Shown: positions 51,737 to 61,485, numbered from the stretch's first letter. The stretch is DNA of 64,000 nt from SAR202 cluster bacterium bin127 (GCA_002239045.1 MPNN01000002.1:248001-312000); one strand, 5' to 3'. Program-made: numbers and translations. Notes: generated by a model not told the origin, from the letters alone.

Positions 51737-52191
51737 GATCGGGTCAGTCCAAACTCAGGTAGTTCGTATATCGATGTTCAAAATAACCTTATTCCGATTT
51801 TCAACTTTTGACTAGTGATACATCATCCCGATAAGACTAGTAACACATGGGCGAACATTGCCGATCTTTGGGTGTCGTATCGTCAACAGGCGAAACCCGC
51901 TTGAGGTGGTACCGAGATTGCGCAAGGTTCAGACCAACGAGATTGTCTTGAACGATGTTGCGCTAAGCCCAAAATCTGTAGAGGAACGGCAATAGAGTGT
52001 GAGTATTTCCATGATGTGCACTTGATCATTGCTGAATCGCAATTTGGCAATCAGTGCCTTCAGGTACGCTCAGAAAATCGCGATTGTGACGTCAGTTTGT
52101 ACATAGCTTCGACCAATGTCATTGGTGTAGACTAGGTTTCGAGCCAAATACAATACGAGATCAACCAAGAACTCATGAGGGGAGTGTTCCT
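51737..52191. promoter_or_regulatory. Divergent control region with paired ACTAGT repeats
   Basis: This 455-base spacer lies between the exporter operon and the signalling operon. GACTAGTGATACAT (51810-51823) and GACTAGTAACACAT (51835-51848) are near-identical 14-mers 25 bases apart, each containing the palindrome ACTAGT, which fits a regulator's paired site. I looked for a leader-peptide gene in both strands and saw none. AGGGGAG before 52192 is the ribosome site for the next gene. Confidence 0.5.
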
Positions 52192-52905
52192 TTGGACGCG
52201 GATCCAAGACTTGATGTCGACTCGGAAGAGGAGGATCGCCCCAACGTCTTGAGAAGGTTTGAAAGCCACGTCCAAGGCCGGGTTTTGTCGGGATTGCTCG
52301 AATTGGTTCCGCTTTTGGTGACCATAATCGTCGTGGTTTACCTCATCAACGCGACCGACGAATTTTTCAGAAGCCTACCGTTCATCGAAGACAAGCCGTG
52401 GGATTTTTCTGGTATCGGATTAGTGGTGCTGGGTTTCATTTTTTACCTGATCGGCCTGTTAGCCCTTTCGAGGTTGGGTCGCGGTGTTTTGACTCTAGTC
52501 AGCAAAGTGATGCACTTCATCCCGGTAGTGAAGACTCTGTATGGCGTTACCCAACAAGCGATGGCTTCGGTAGGTTCTTCCGCGAATTTCAGCCGCGTCG
52601 TCTTTATCGAGTGGCCGCGTGACGGGATGGTGGCAATGGGTTTCGTCACCGGGCGGGCTAGGGCTCCGGGTAGCGAAGAAGATCTGGTTTCCGTTTATGT
52701 CCCCACAGTTCCGAACCCAACATCGGGTAACATGGCATTTGTTTTGGAAGACGACGTAGTCGAAACCGATATCACAGTTGAGGACGCGATGAAGCTGATC
52801 TTTTCAGGCGGTATCGTATTGCCCGAATCGATCTCAATGGCAAGAATGCCTCGTCCTCCTCGAACCGCGGACAGCTTTGTTGGCAGATACGATAGAGATG
52901 CATGA
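52192..52905 (+). CDS. DUF502 membrane protein
   Basis: This 237-residue protein fits the DUF502 family: an acidic N-terminus, a helix around LLELVPLLVTIIVVVYLINATD (residues 37-58), a second helix (GIGLVVLGFIFYLIGLLALS), then FIPVVKTLYGVTQQAMASV, FIEWPRDGMVAMGFVTG and VPTVPNPTSGNMAFV, which are family signatures. The start is a TTG at 52192 with AGGGGAG 6 bases away. The function of DUF502 is unknown. It opens the signalling operon, 113 bases before the STAS gene. Confidence 0.88.
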   Translation: MDADPRLDVDSEEEDRPNVLRRFESHVQGRVLSGLLELVPLLVTIIVVVYLINATDEFFRSLPFIEDKPWDFSGIGLVVLGFIFYLIGLLALSRLGRGVLTLVSKVMHFIPVVKTLYGVTQQAMASVGSSANFSRVVFIEWPRDGMVAMGFVTGRARAPGSEEDLVSVYVPTVPNPTSGNMAFVLEDDVVETDITVEDAMKLIFSGGIVLPESISMARMPRPPRTADSFVGRYDRDA

Positions 52906-53018
52906 TTGATGCACTGACTCCAGTGGTTGCGCGGCTATAGAATGTACGCTCGCGGAAGTGCGAACGATGCGGAACCGTAAAATCTGAATTACCCTAGGCC
53001 TAAGGGGGTGTTGAACCG

Positions 53019-53357
53019 ATGGAAATTAACACAGAACGAGTGGGCAATGCACTGATAGTAATGCCCAGCGAAAATCGAGTGGATGGCACGAACGCGCGGG
53101 ATTTTCAAGTTGGTCTAGAGGAGGCGATCGATCAAGAGGATCGATCGGTCGTGTTCGATGCCGAGACTCTGACATACATCAGTAGTGCCGGTCTACGGGC
53201 GATTTTGTTGGTTGTCAAGTCGATCAACCGGCAAGGCGGCAAATTCGCCGTGTGTTCGTTGTCGGACCCGATACGGGAGATCTTCTCGATTAGCGGATTT
53301 GACAACATAATTCCCATCGAATCTACTCGCGACGAAGCAATCGACGCCGTAAAGTGA
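53019..53357 (+). CDS. STAS-domain anti-sigma factor antagonist
   Basis: This 112-residue protein is a stand-alone STAS domain of the RsbV/SpoIIAA type. The conserved strand-loop VVFDAETLTYISSAGLRAILL holds the phosphorylatable Ser (TYISSAG). It acts as the partner whose phosphorylation by an RsbW-type kinase and dephosphorylation by a PP2C phosphatase set the output; both of those are encoded just downstream. TAAGGGGGTG lies before the ATG. No sigma factor gene is adjacent. Confidence 0.95.
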   Translation: MEINTERVGNALIVMPSENRVDGTNARDFQVGLEEAIDQEDRSVVFDAETLTYISSAGLRAILLVVKSINRQGGKFAVCSLSDPIREIFSISGFDNIIPIESTRDEAIDAVK

Positions 53358-53447
53358 GCGTCATTCCGGCCGACGCGAAACGCAATCGGGGATAACCTAC
53401 CTCGATAATTCCTCGAATCGCAGTTCGGAGAAAGCTACCTAGTCTCG

Positions 53448-54605
53448 ATGCGGAACACCACAAAAAAAATCCTGGTCGTAGACGACGAACCAGATCTCGA
53501 ACCGCTCGTACTCCAACGGATGCGCCGGAACATCCGAAGAGGCGAGTACGAGTTTGTCTTTGCTCATGACGGCGTCGAAGCCCTCGAGATGCTGATGGCC
53601 GACAAAGAAATCGATTTGGTTGTGTCGGATATCAACATGCCTCGCATGGACGGTTTGACACTGTTGCAGCAGATCCAAGAAGTTACGCCGGACATTCGCG
53701 CCATCATCATTTCTGCATACGGCGACATGGAGAATATCCGAACTGCGATGAACCGCGGCGCGTTCGATTTCGTGACGAAGCCTCTTGATTTCCAAGACCT
53801 GAGACTGACGATCCAACGTACGCTGCAACACCTCGACGAGTGGCGGGACGCCTTACAGTCGAGAGACAAATTGGTAGCGTTGCAAAACGAGCTTGACGTC
53901 GCCAATAACATTCAACAATCCGTTCTACCGGCCAGTTTTCCACTAAGCGATCAGTACGAAATCTACGGGTCTATGCAGCCGGCGCGCAACGTCGGCGGCG
54001 ACTTCTTCGATGTTCAAATCTTGAGGGCCGGCAAGATCGGGCTAGCGATCGCCGACGTCTCCGACAAAGGAATGCCGGCTGCTCTGTTCATGATGTCGAG
54101 CCGGATGTTATTGAAAGGTGCGGGGCAAAGGTTTGAACACCCCGGCGAGGCGCTAGCGGAAGTCAATGACCTTCTTGACGCCGAAAACGAAGCCTCGATG
54201 TTTGTCACGCTGTTCTACGCGATCTACAATCCTGAAAACTCGGAATTTCGTTATGCCAACGGTGGTCATAATGAGCCGATAGTAGTCCACCCAGACGGAC
54301 GGACCACGATAATAGATCCCACAGGTGGGACCGCACTGGGGATCCTGCCCGGGCTGGAGTATCGAGAATCCATGGTGAAGCTCGAATCCGGCGACACGGT
54401 GATCCTATACACCGATGGGATAACCGAAGCATTTAACGCTGAGGGCGAACTCTTTGGCATGGATCGGCTGCGACAGGTTTTCCAAGATAAGCAACCGATG
54501 AACGCCCAAGAAGCCAGTGCGATGGTGTTTGATGCGGTCAATGAATTCGCTGGCGACGAACCGCAATCCGATGATCAGGCGTGCTTGGTCTTTAGACACG
54601 CGTAA
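53448..54605 (+). CDS. Response regulator with PP2C (RsbU/SpoIIE) phosphatase domain
   Basis: This 385-residue protein has a receiver domain (1-125) with acidic residues Asp12-Asp13 and phospho-acceptor Asp61 (VVSDINMPRMDG), a helical connector (about 126-160) and a SpoIIE/RsbU phosphatase domain (160-385) with RNVGGDFFDV, IADVSDKGMPAA, FRYANGGHNEPIVV, LYTDGITEAF and SDDQACLVF holding the metal-binding Asp residues. It should dephosphorylate the STAS protein when phosphorylated by the nearby histidine kinase. The kinase gene lies in the same operon. Confidence 0.95.
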   Translation: MRNTTKKILVVDDEPDLEPLVLQRMRRNIRRGEYEFVFAHDGVEALEMLMADKEIDLVVSDINMPRMDGLTLLQQIQEVTPDIRAIIISAYGDMENIRTAMNRGAFDFVTKPLDFQDLRLTIQRTLQHLDEWRDALQSRDKLVALQNELDVANNIQQSVLPASFPLSDQYEIYGSMQPARNVGGDFFDVQILRAGKIGLAIADVSDKGMPAALFMMSSRMLLKGAGQRFEHPGEALAEVNDLLDAENEASMFVTLFYAIYNPENSEFRYANGGHNEPIVVHPDGRTTIIDPTGGTALGILPGLEYRESMVKLESGDTVILYTDGITEAFNAEGELFGMDRLRQVFQDKQPMNAQEASAMVFDAVNEFAGDEPQSDDQACLVFRHA

Positions 54606-54617
54606 TCACCCCGCCCC

Positions 54618-55037
54618 ATGAGCGTACGAACTTCAGTCGAATTTATGCCCGAAATCGGCGAACTCGAGGTGATCCAGACAACTATTGGGTCGATTTCCGA
54701 GCAGGGGGAGTGGACGCCGGACCTGACCTATCAAATCGAGCTGATCGTCGAAGAGCTTTGTATCAATGTCATTAACCACGGTGAAGTCGACGGTACCCAA
54801 CCAATCAGAGTTGAGATTGAATCCGACGTCGATTTCGTAAAAATCGAGATCTCGGACAACGGACGGGCATTCGATCCGACGAAAGACGTAGCGACGCCAT
54901 CGCAAATTACTTCTATCGAGAACAGCGAAATCGGCGGATGGGGCGTGCATTTGGCGCACACGTTTTCAGATGAAATGCACTATCGCCGCGTCGACGACAA
55001 GAACTGTCTGACCCTCGTTAAACGGAGGACGGGTTGA
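54618..55037 (+). CDS. RsbW-like serine kinase/ATP-binding protein
   Basis: This 139-residue GHKL ATPase has the N-box EELCINVINHG, G1 ISDNGRAFDP and G2 GWGVHLAHTFSD, as in RsbW/SpoIIAB anti-sigma kinases. It would phosphorylate the STAS protein and could hold a sigma factor or another partner. The TGA overlaps the TTG of the following lipoprotein gene by 4 bases, so translation is coupled. Confidence 0.93.
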   Translation: MSVRTSVEFMPEIGELEVIQTTIGSISEQGEWTPDLTYQIELIVEELCINVINHGEVDGTQPIRVEIESDVDFVKIEISDNGRAFDPTKDVATPSQITSIENSEIGGWGVHLAHTFSDEMHYRRVDDKNCLTLVKRRTG

Positions 55038-56329
55038 GAGTCCGTCGCCCTGTTATCGCTTTTTCAGGGTTGGCCGCGTTACGAGCGGCGATTGCAATTG
55101 TCTGCCTCCTCGCATTTCTAAGTTGTTCGAACTCACACGAAGCCACTAGTTCCCCGACCGATTCGGGTGGAATCGTGCAGCAATTAGTTGCCGACGAGTT
55201 GGCTTCGAACCCTGTTTCAACGGACGCCAATCAACGTAACGGCGTTTCAGACGGAAGAATATTGTTCGGTCAATCAGCGGCTTTCACTGGTCCAGCGTCA
55301 GAACTTGGGGTGGGCATGCGAACGGGCATCCTGTTGGCGTTCAAAGAAGCCAACGAGGCAGGCGGCGTTCATGGTCGTATGCTTGAGTTGGCGTTTCGCG
55401 ACGACGCGTACGAACCAGAAGCGGCGATTGCGAACACGTCGGCACTGATCCAGGAAGATATGGTTTTCGCGCTCGTCGGGGCGGTTGGCACTCCGACTTC
55501 GAGGTCAGCGGTGCCAGTTGCCGCCGCAGAAGGAGTTCCGTATGTCGCGCCATTCACTGGGGCCGAGTTCTTGCGAAGCCCTAGTTACGGCCATATCTTG
55601 AACGTTCGCGCTTCGTATTACCAAGAGACGGCCGAGATGGTGAATCGTCTATTGACTGACCTCGGCATAACTCGTATCGCCGTAATGTATCAAGATGATT
55701 CATTCGGACGAGCCGGTTATCAGGGCGTGCGGATCGCATTGTCCGATTTGGGGATGGAACCAGTCGCCATCGGAATCTACCCTCGCAATACCAAGGCCAT
55801 TAAGACCGCACTATTGGACTTAAGGCAGGGCGAACCAGAAGCAGTGATCATGATCGGTGCATATGAACCGGTAGCGCATTTAGTCTCTTGGGCGCGCCAC
55901 ACCGGCTTCAATCCGGAATTCATGACCGTGTCGTTCGTTGGCAGCAACGCCTTGGCGAGGGAGTTGGGGGAGCAAGGCAAAGGAGTTTATGTGACGCAGG
56001 TGGTTCCCTTTCCTATGGACTCATCGGTGCCCATCGTTGCAGATTATCTGAACGCACTTCGGTTACACGCGCCGGGTGACGAACCTGGATTTGTTTCCTT
56101 AGAGGGGTACATCGCAGGAAGATTTGTTATCGAAGTTGTCGAGGGGTGTGGCAGCGACATCACGAGATCGTGCTTCTTGAATAATCTGCGCAATGACCAG
56201 ATTATTGATCTCGGCGGTTTTCCACTGCGTTTCGGCGAGAATGACAGCCAAGGTTCTAACGAAGTATTCTTGACCGTCATCGGCGAAGACGGTGAATACC
56301 ATCCGATTGAGACAATGGTTGAACGATAA
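55034..56329 (+). CDS. Periplasmic ligand-binding lipoprotein, branched-chain amino acid type
   Basis: This 431-residue protein has a signal peptide and lipobox (LAFLSC, Cys31), then a type I periplasmic-binding fold matching the LIV/amide-binding (Peripla_BP_6) family: ILFGQSAAFTGPASELGVGMR, VFALVGAVGTPTSRSAVPVA, IAVMYQDDSFGRAGYQGVRIAL and YVTQVVPFPMDS. No LIV permease or ATPase is near, and the histidine kinase gene begins 2 bases after, so it is probably a sensor for that kinase (as TorT serves TorS) rather than an importer part. The start is TTG at 55034. Confidence 0.9.
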   Translation: MRVRRPVIAFSGLAALRAAIAIVCLLAFLSCSNSHEATSSPTDSGGIVQQLVADELASNPVSTDANQRNGVSDGRILFGQSAAFTGPASELGVGMRTGILLAFKEANEAGGVHGRMLELAFRDDAYEPEAAIANTSALIQEDMVFALVGAVGTPTSRSAVPVAAAEGVPYVAPFTGAEFLRSPSYGHILNVRASYYQETAEMVNRLLTDLGITRIAVMYQDDSFGRAGYQGVRIALSDLGMEPVAIGIYPRNTKAIKTALLDLRQGEPEAVIMIGAYEPVAHLVSWARHTGFNPEFMTVSFVGSNALARELGEQGKGVYVTQVVPFPMDSSVPIVADYLNALRLHAPGDEPGFVSLEGYIAGRFVIEVVEGCGSDITRSCFLNNLRNDQIIDLGGFPLRFGENDSQGSNEVFLTVIGEDGEYHPIETMVER

Positions 56330-56331
56330 CA

Positions 56332-58533
56332 TTGATTGCTCAAGCCAGAGGACTGCTCGAAGGACGTTTCCGCCTGTCTGCGCAGATGTACGTGGGTATC
56401 GGGGCGGCGGTAGCTTTGACACTCAGCGCTAGCCTTGTGGCATGGCTTTCATTTAACGCGATCGGGCATGCCAACAATCGAGTCCGAGAGGAGAGCGTAC
56501 CGGAGATGGTCGCATCGTTCGGTATCGCTCAATATTCGGGTGTGCTGGCGGCGGCGGCACCTCGTTTGACTGCTGCGGTCACGACCGCGGAATTCAACCA
56601 GGTTGTGACCGAGATTGATGCCACTGCAGCGCTATTCGAACAACAACTCGACTCGCTGACGGCTGCGGGTGATGGCGGGCAGAGATTGGCCCGCATCAGA
56701 CAGTACGCTGACCAACTCACCCAAAGTGTCGAGCAAATAAAAGTCGACAAACAAGAACTTTTGGATCTAGGTGATCGAACCACGGCCATCAGCATCGAAC
56801 TGTCGCTCTTGCAGCAAAGGCTGGATGATATTTTGATCCCGGCTATCGATGATCAGCTCTTCTATACGATGACTGGGTACAGTGACCTCGGTCGCGCACC
56901 TGCGTCGCAAAGCGATCATTTTTCGGAGACCGAGTTTTATCGCTACCGAAACGTAGCTGATCTACAGTCGGCTGCTAACAACGCGACCCAATTGTTGGCC
57001 AGCGCTTTTACCGTCTCCGATGCAGCGTTCATCGAGCCTTTAAGGGAACGGGCTGAGGCAGCTCGGAGTCGTATCGAACGTAGTCTCTCGGTGCTGCGAA
57101 GCACCGAATACGCGCAGGTTTTGACATTCATATTTGATCGGCTTTTCGAAGTGGCGCTCGGTGATGACAGTGGTTTCGAACTGCTGGCCCGCCAACACGA
57201 ACTCGCCGACCGCCAACATGAACTCTTGGAACTGAATCGACAGGTTGCTGTGCTGCTCGTCGAAGAAGTTGACAACTTAGTCGAATCTGCCGAGACCACC
57301 GTGAGCATCGAAACGGATGTCGCCGAGCAATCGATATGGCAAGGCCGTGCATTCCTGATAGCGATCAGTGTGCTCAGCGTCGTGGGCGCGTTCCTGATCA
57401 CTTGGTTGTTCGTGGGCAAGGTGCTGTTGCGACGCATCCAAACGCTTTCTAATCGCATGCTCCGGATGGCTGATGGTGACCTCGAATCGAAGGTCGAGAT
57501 CGGTGGGCGTGACGAGGTGTCGGAGATGGCGGATGCGTTGGAAGTGTTCCGCCAACACGCGCTTGAAGTGCAACGCTTGAATTTGGTTGAACAACTCGCC
57601 AACGAATTGCAGGGCAAGAACGATGAGCTTGAACGCGTGTTGAACGACCTTCAGGATGCTCAAAGTCAGATTATTGCGCAAGGCAAGTTGGCCGCACTGG
57701 GTGAGTTGACCGCAGGTGTCGCCCACGAAATCAGGAATCCGCTAAATTTCGTGAACAACTTCTCCGAGGCATCCGAGGAATTGTTGGAGGAACTCAAAGA
57801 GATCCTCGAAGAGTCGGCCGCAGAGATCGACCAAGAGGATAAGGATTACATCGAAGAGATCACGGGGGACTTGACCGGCAACCTCGTTCGCATCAAAAAC
57901 CACGGCGAACGCGCCAATCGCATCGTGCACGGCATGTTAGCCATGGGACGTGAATCTACCGACCTTCAGGAAACTGATCTCAACAGTCTCATCGATGAGT
58001 TCGCGCAACTTGCGTATCACAGCGGCCGCGCGACCGATCCGGATATGAATTTGGAGATCAAGTCAGATTTCGATCCCGACGTGCCGTCAATCCAGGCGAT
58101 TTCGCAAGACTTAGGGCGGGTATTTTTGAATCTCGTAACCAACGCGTGGCATGCAACAGAAGACAAACGCGACATGCTCCGTGAGCAAGCCCCCGAAACC
58201 TCAATGGATTACATGCCTGGCCTGTCCATCAGCACACGTGCCGTTGACGATCACGTCGAGATCCGATTCCGCGACAACGGTACCGGAATGCCCGATGATG
58301 TCGTTGAAAAGATTTTCAACCCCTTCTTCACGACGAAGGCGACCAACCGCGGGACCGGTTTGGGACTCTCACTCTCGATGGACATCATCCGGAGTCATGG
58401 CGGCACCTTGGATGTGGAAACCGAGCTTGGCGAATACACCGAGTTCTTGATGACCCTTCCGAACCGCCGATCTGGTGCAGCCGCGGGTGGCGCGTTGGTT
58501 GCTGATGACGACGACGACGGCGACGACGACTAG
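56332..58533 (+). CDS. Membrane sensor histidine kinase with HAMP domain
   Basis: This 733-residue protein has a first helix near residues 17-38, an extracytoplasmic domain of about 300 residues, a second helix ([21 protein letters not shown], about 338-358), a HAMP domain ([30 protein letters not shown]), a coiled coil, a dimerisation/His site in [15 protein letters not shown] and a catalytic domain with [29 protein letters not shown] and [12 protein letters not shown]. It likely phosphorylates the receiver-PP2C protein. The last residues are an acidic run ([10 protein letters not shown]). The start is TTG at 56332, close to the lipoprotein stop. Confidence 0.93.
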   Translation: MIAQARGLLEGRFRLSAQMYVGIGAAVALTLSASLVAWLSFNAIGHANNRVREESVPEMVASFGIAQYSGVLAAAAPRLTAAVTTAEFNQVVTEIDATAALFEQQLDSLTAAGDGGQRLARIRQYADQLTQSVEQIKVDKQELLDLGDRTTAISIELSLLQQRLDDILIPAIDDQLFYTMTGYSDLGRAPASQSDHFSETEFYRYRNVADLQSAANNATQLLASAFTVSDAAFIEPLRERAEAARSRIERSLSVLRSTEYAQVLTFIFDRLFEVALGDDSGFELLARQHELADRQHELLELNRQVAVLLVEEVDNLVESAETTVSIETDVAEQSIWQGRAFLIAISVLSVVGAFLITWLFVGKVLLRRIQTLSNRMLRMADGDLESKVEIGGRDEVSEMADALEVFRQHALEVQRLNLVEQLANELQGKNDELERVLNDLQDAQSQIIAQGKLAALGELTAGVAHEIRNPLNFVNNFSEASEELLEELKEILEESAAEIDQEDKDYIEEITGDLTGNLVRIKNHGERANRIVHGMLAMGRESTDLQETDLNSLIDEFAQLAYHSGRATDPDMNLEIKSDFDPDVPSIQAISQDLGRVFLNLVTNAWHATEDKRDMLREQAPETSMDYMPGLSISTRAVDDHVEIRFRDNGTGMPDDVVEKIFNPFFTTKATNRGTGLGLSLSMDIIRSHGGTLDVETELGEYTEFLMTLPNRRSGAAAGGALVADDDDDGDDD

Positions 58534-58719
58534 GGATTGTCCATCGACTCAGGTGGATAGCACGTTGTCTTTGATGCGGTAATTCACGGCCGCAATCAAC
58601 GGTCGATGAACCATCGAAACGTCTGTTGAATGCATCGACGGATGGGGATTCTGATCGTCGCTATTTCCTAGAATTTCGGGCACCTGCCGAAGATTTATCT
58701 CGTTGAAACGAGGTTTCCC

Positions 58720-59163
58720 TTGCAATCGATCCGCATGGTTTTAAATGCGCGCGTGTTTTTCACAATGGCGTTGGTCGCGATGTTCGCCTTGATCGTCGTA
58801 TTTCCAACCGCTGATCAGAACATCTCAGCCCAGCCCAATACGGTTGACATCTGCGACCGGACACCTCAAATCGAAGAGGCGATAAGCAAGGCGACCAGCC
58901 AAACGAATCCCCCTGTTTGCGAGGATGTGACCTCGGATCAAGTCGAGCCGACATCCGAAATCAGCGTCGGTGGCGATCGGATGGGATCGTAAGTCACAGG
59001 GGTCAAATCAGGTGATTTGTCAGAGTTGACCTCGTTAAATATTTCAACAAGCCGGCTTGAAGATAGGGCATCCGCAGGCTTTTTGATGAAATGATGCAGA
59101 AACTCACAAACCTCACGGGATTGACATTGGGCGCCGATTTTTTCAGTCGGCATCCGGGTTGAA
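58720..59163 (+). pseudogene. Broken secreted LRR protein gene
   Basis: A 90-residue frame begins at a TTG with a signal peptide (FFTMALVAMFALIVVF) and an N-terminal cap typical of bacterial LRR proteins (VDICDRTPQIEEAISKA, then a second Cys, CEDVT). An in-frame TAA at 58990 interrupts it, and beyond the stop the same frame reads VKSGDLSELTSLNIS, an LRR. A shifted frame then gives KLTNLTGLTLGADFFS. It is therefore a decayed relative of LRR surface proteins. Confidence 0.78.
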
Positions 59164-59454
59164 GCAACATCAGAGAGAATCTTTGGGCAAAATTGCGTAC
59201 CAAGCAGACATTTGCGAAACCGTGCGGATAACTTCCATCTGAATGTCGCGGGTTGTGCACGACATATCACTTCACATTTCTAGACGATCCGCGAAACCTA
59301 AGGCGATGTACAGACGTGTGCCGATACGCCGCCATCGGTCACTGAAGAAATTCATAACCTAAATCGTACCAAAGCGTAGTACCTGGTGTCGCAAGTTGGC
59401 GAATGTTCTCGAGGCACGCAGTAGCATGGCAGGCTGAACCGTCGTGCCGTTGCT

Positions 59455-60390
59455 TTACAGTTGCCGCAATCTCGGATCCCATCGGTCGCGCAACCAATCG
59501 CCGATGAAGTTGACCGACATCACGATCAGTAAAATCGCCAATCCGGGAAATACAGCCATCCACCAGGCGGTGTTGAGGTATTGACGAGCATCGGACACCA
59601 TGTTGCCCCATGTTGGGATATTGGACGGCACACCGGCTCCAAGGAAGGATAAGCCTGCCTCGGTCAGGATAAGTCCGCCGACGCGGAGTGTGATGAGAAC
59701 CACGACGGTGTTGACCAACCCGGGTGTGAGGTGTCGCCACATGATCCGCAAGTCAGAACCGCCAGCCACTCGAGAGTATGCGACATAATCCCGAGTCTTG
59801 AGGGTCAAGACTTCGGCACGCACGTTTCGGACCACGCCAGCCCAGGTGGCGAGTATGAGTAGGACGAGCAACACGGAAACGCTCTGGCCGAAAACGATGG
59901 CGGCGAGGATGGCGATGAGGAGGAATGGAAGTGCATTCCAGACATCGACGAGGCGCATCATGAGTTCGTCGAAGATTTTCCCGTAGAAGCCCGAGACCAT
60001 GCCAAGGGATGCGCCTACGGCAACCCCGACGACGAGAGAGATGGCAGCGACTGCGAGCGAGATGCGGGCACCGTACATGATGCGGGTCAGGATGTCACGG
60101 CCGAGGTGGTCGGCACCGAGTATGAAGCGATCCGTGATGCGCTCATTTTCTTCGTAGAACTGGGTGTACCAGATCGGCGGAGCTTGGCGCGCTCGGAGGT
60201 TTTGCTCGTCTTGTCCAAAGGGAGCTAGCCAAGGTGCGGAGACGGCCATGAAAATGAGTCCCACCACAATAATTATTGGAAGCAGTGGCCAACGGCGGAG
60301 TACGTACCCGACTTTGCTTATGAAACCTCGTTCGTCCGAACTTGTCGGCGATTGCGATGCTGCTGCGGTGTTTGCGGCGTCGGTAGCCAT
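59455..60390 (-). CDS. ABC transporter permease, DppC/OppC type
   Basis: This 311-residue permease has an N-terminal cytosolic segment and a helix (LLPIIIVVGLIFMAVSAPWLA), FILGADHLGRDILTRIMYGARISL, and the EAA loop TRDYVAYSRVAGGSDLRIMWRHLTPG. It lies 3 bases behind the DppB-type gene in a minus-strand operon. It resembles the plus-strand DppC-type protein at 41822-42751, including the C-terminal FIGDWLRDRWDP. No ATPase gene follows. Confidence 0.94.
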   Translation of the reverse strand: MATDAANTAAASQSPTSSDERGFISKVGYVLRRWPLLPIIIVVGLIFMAVSAPWLAPFGQDEQNLRARQAPPIWYTQFYEENERITDRFILGADHLGRDILTRIMYGARISLAVAAISLVVGVAVGASLGMVSGFYGKIFDELMMRLVDVWNALPFLLIAILAAIVFGQSVSVLLVLLILATWAGVVRNVRAEVLTLKTRDYVAYSRVAGGSDLRIMWRHLTPGLVNTVVVLITLRVGGLILTEAGLSFLGAGVPSNIPTWGNMVSDARQYLNTAWWMAVFPGLAILLIVMSVNFIGDWLRDRWDPRLRQL

Positions 60391-60393
60391 CGG

Positions 60394-61344
60394 TTAGTCG
60401 TATCTGATCCGGGGGTCGACGAACAGGTAGAGCATGTCGGCCAGGAAGCTGCCGGCGACGTAGAGGATGGCGAACATGAAGATGACACCCGTCAATAGCG
60501 GGAAGTCGTTATTGTGGATCGAGTCGACTGCCAATCTGCCGACGCCAGGCCATGCGAAGACTGATTCGACGATCACTGAGCCCTCGAGGAAACCGATCAA
60601 TATCAGCGCAGAGACGGTGATCGGAGGTATCAGAGCGTTTCGGAAGGCGTGTTTCCAGATGACGGAGTTGATATCGACGCCTTTGGCGCGTGCAAGTTTG
60701 ACGAACTCGGAGTCTAGGACCTCTAGCATCGAGGAGCGGGTGAGTCGCAGATAGCTCGCGGCTGGCAGCAACCCGAGTGTGATCATTGGCAAGGCCAATG
60801 CTTCGACCTGGTGCGGCCAGAATGGTTGATCGACAGGGCGGCCTCCCGGCGGGAGCCAGTCGAGGGTTACGGCGAAGATCAAGATGCCGACGATACCCAT
60901 GAAGAAGGAGGGGGTTGCCTGACCCAAGAGTGCGAAGGTTCGCCCGAAGTAGTCCCACACCGTTCCGCGGGCAATCGCGGATACGACGCCGAGGGGTATT
61001 CCAATGAGTGTGGCGAGGATGAATGCGGCGATTCCGAGTTGGATCGTGGCTCCAAGTTTTTCGAAAACGACGGTCCGAACGTCGCGTTCGGCTAGGAGGG
61101 TCACGCCGAAATCGCCAGTGACAACTCTCCCAAGCCAGATGAAGTATTGAACGATTAGAGGTCTATCGAGACCGAGTTTCTCGGAGAGTGCGGCGATCTG
61201 CTCTTCGCTCATGCCGTAGCCGCCGGGCTTGGCGTAGAGGAGCAGAGGATCGCCTGCCATGCGGGATAGGACGAAAACTATTAGTGTCGCTGCGACGAGC
61301 GACATGATTGCAAAGACGAAGCGTTGGGCGAGGAATTTTCGCAT
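60394..61344 (-). CDS. ABC transporter permease, DppB/OppB type
   Basis: This 316-residue permease has the N-terminal FVFAIMSLVAATLIVFVLSRM, GGYGMSEEQIAALSEKLGLDRP and EAA loop DSEFVKLARAKGVDINSVIWKHAFRNAL. It is close to the protein of 40864-41817. It pairs with the DppC-type permease and the binding protein at 61486-63594. Confidence 0.94.
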   Translation of the reverse strand: MRKFLAQRFVFAIMSLVAATLIVFVLSRMAGDPLLLYAKPGGYGMSEEQIAALSEKLGLDRPLIVQYFIWLGRVVTGDFGVTLLAERDVRTVVFEKLGATIQLGIAAFILATLIGIPLGVVSAIARGTVWDYFGRTFALLGQATPSFFMGIVGILIFAVTLDWLPPGGRPVDQPFWPHQVEALALPMITLGLLPAASYLRLTRSSMLEVLDSEFVKLARAKGVDINSVIWKHAFRNALIPPITVSALILIGFLEGSVIVESVFAWPGVGRLAVDSIHNNDFPLLTGVIFMFAILYVAGSFLADMLYLFVDPRIRYD

Positions 61345-61439
61345 GTGGTTTTGCGTCGATCATCGAAGACACAAACGGCCCCGCAATTGGGGACGTGTCA
61401 CTAGACGATGATATGTGACGCTGGATGGTAAAGGCTCAA

Positions 61440-61468
61440 GGCCGAGGCGACTTAACATCGCCTCGGCC
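61440..61468 (-). terminator. Hairpin between binding-protein and permease genes
   Basis: GGCCGAGGCGA (61440-61450) and TCGCCTCGGCC (61458-61468) form an 11-bp stem with a 7-base loop in the 141-base gap after the minus-strand binding-protein gene. On the transcript it is followed by a T-containing run (TTGAGCCTTT). It parallels the hairpin at 40760 in the other importer. Confidence 0.75.
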
Positions 61469-61485
61469 TAGGAGCGAGCTTCACA

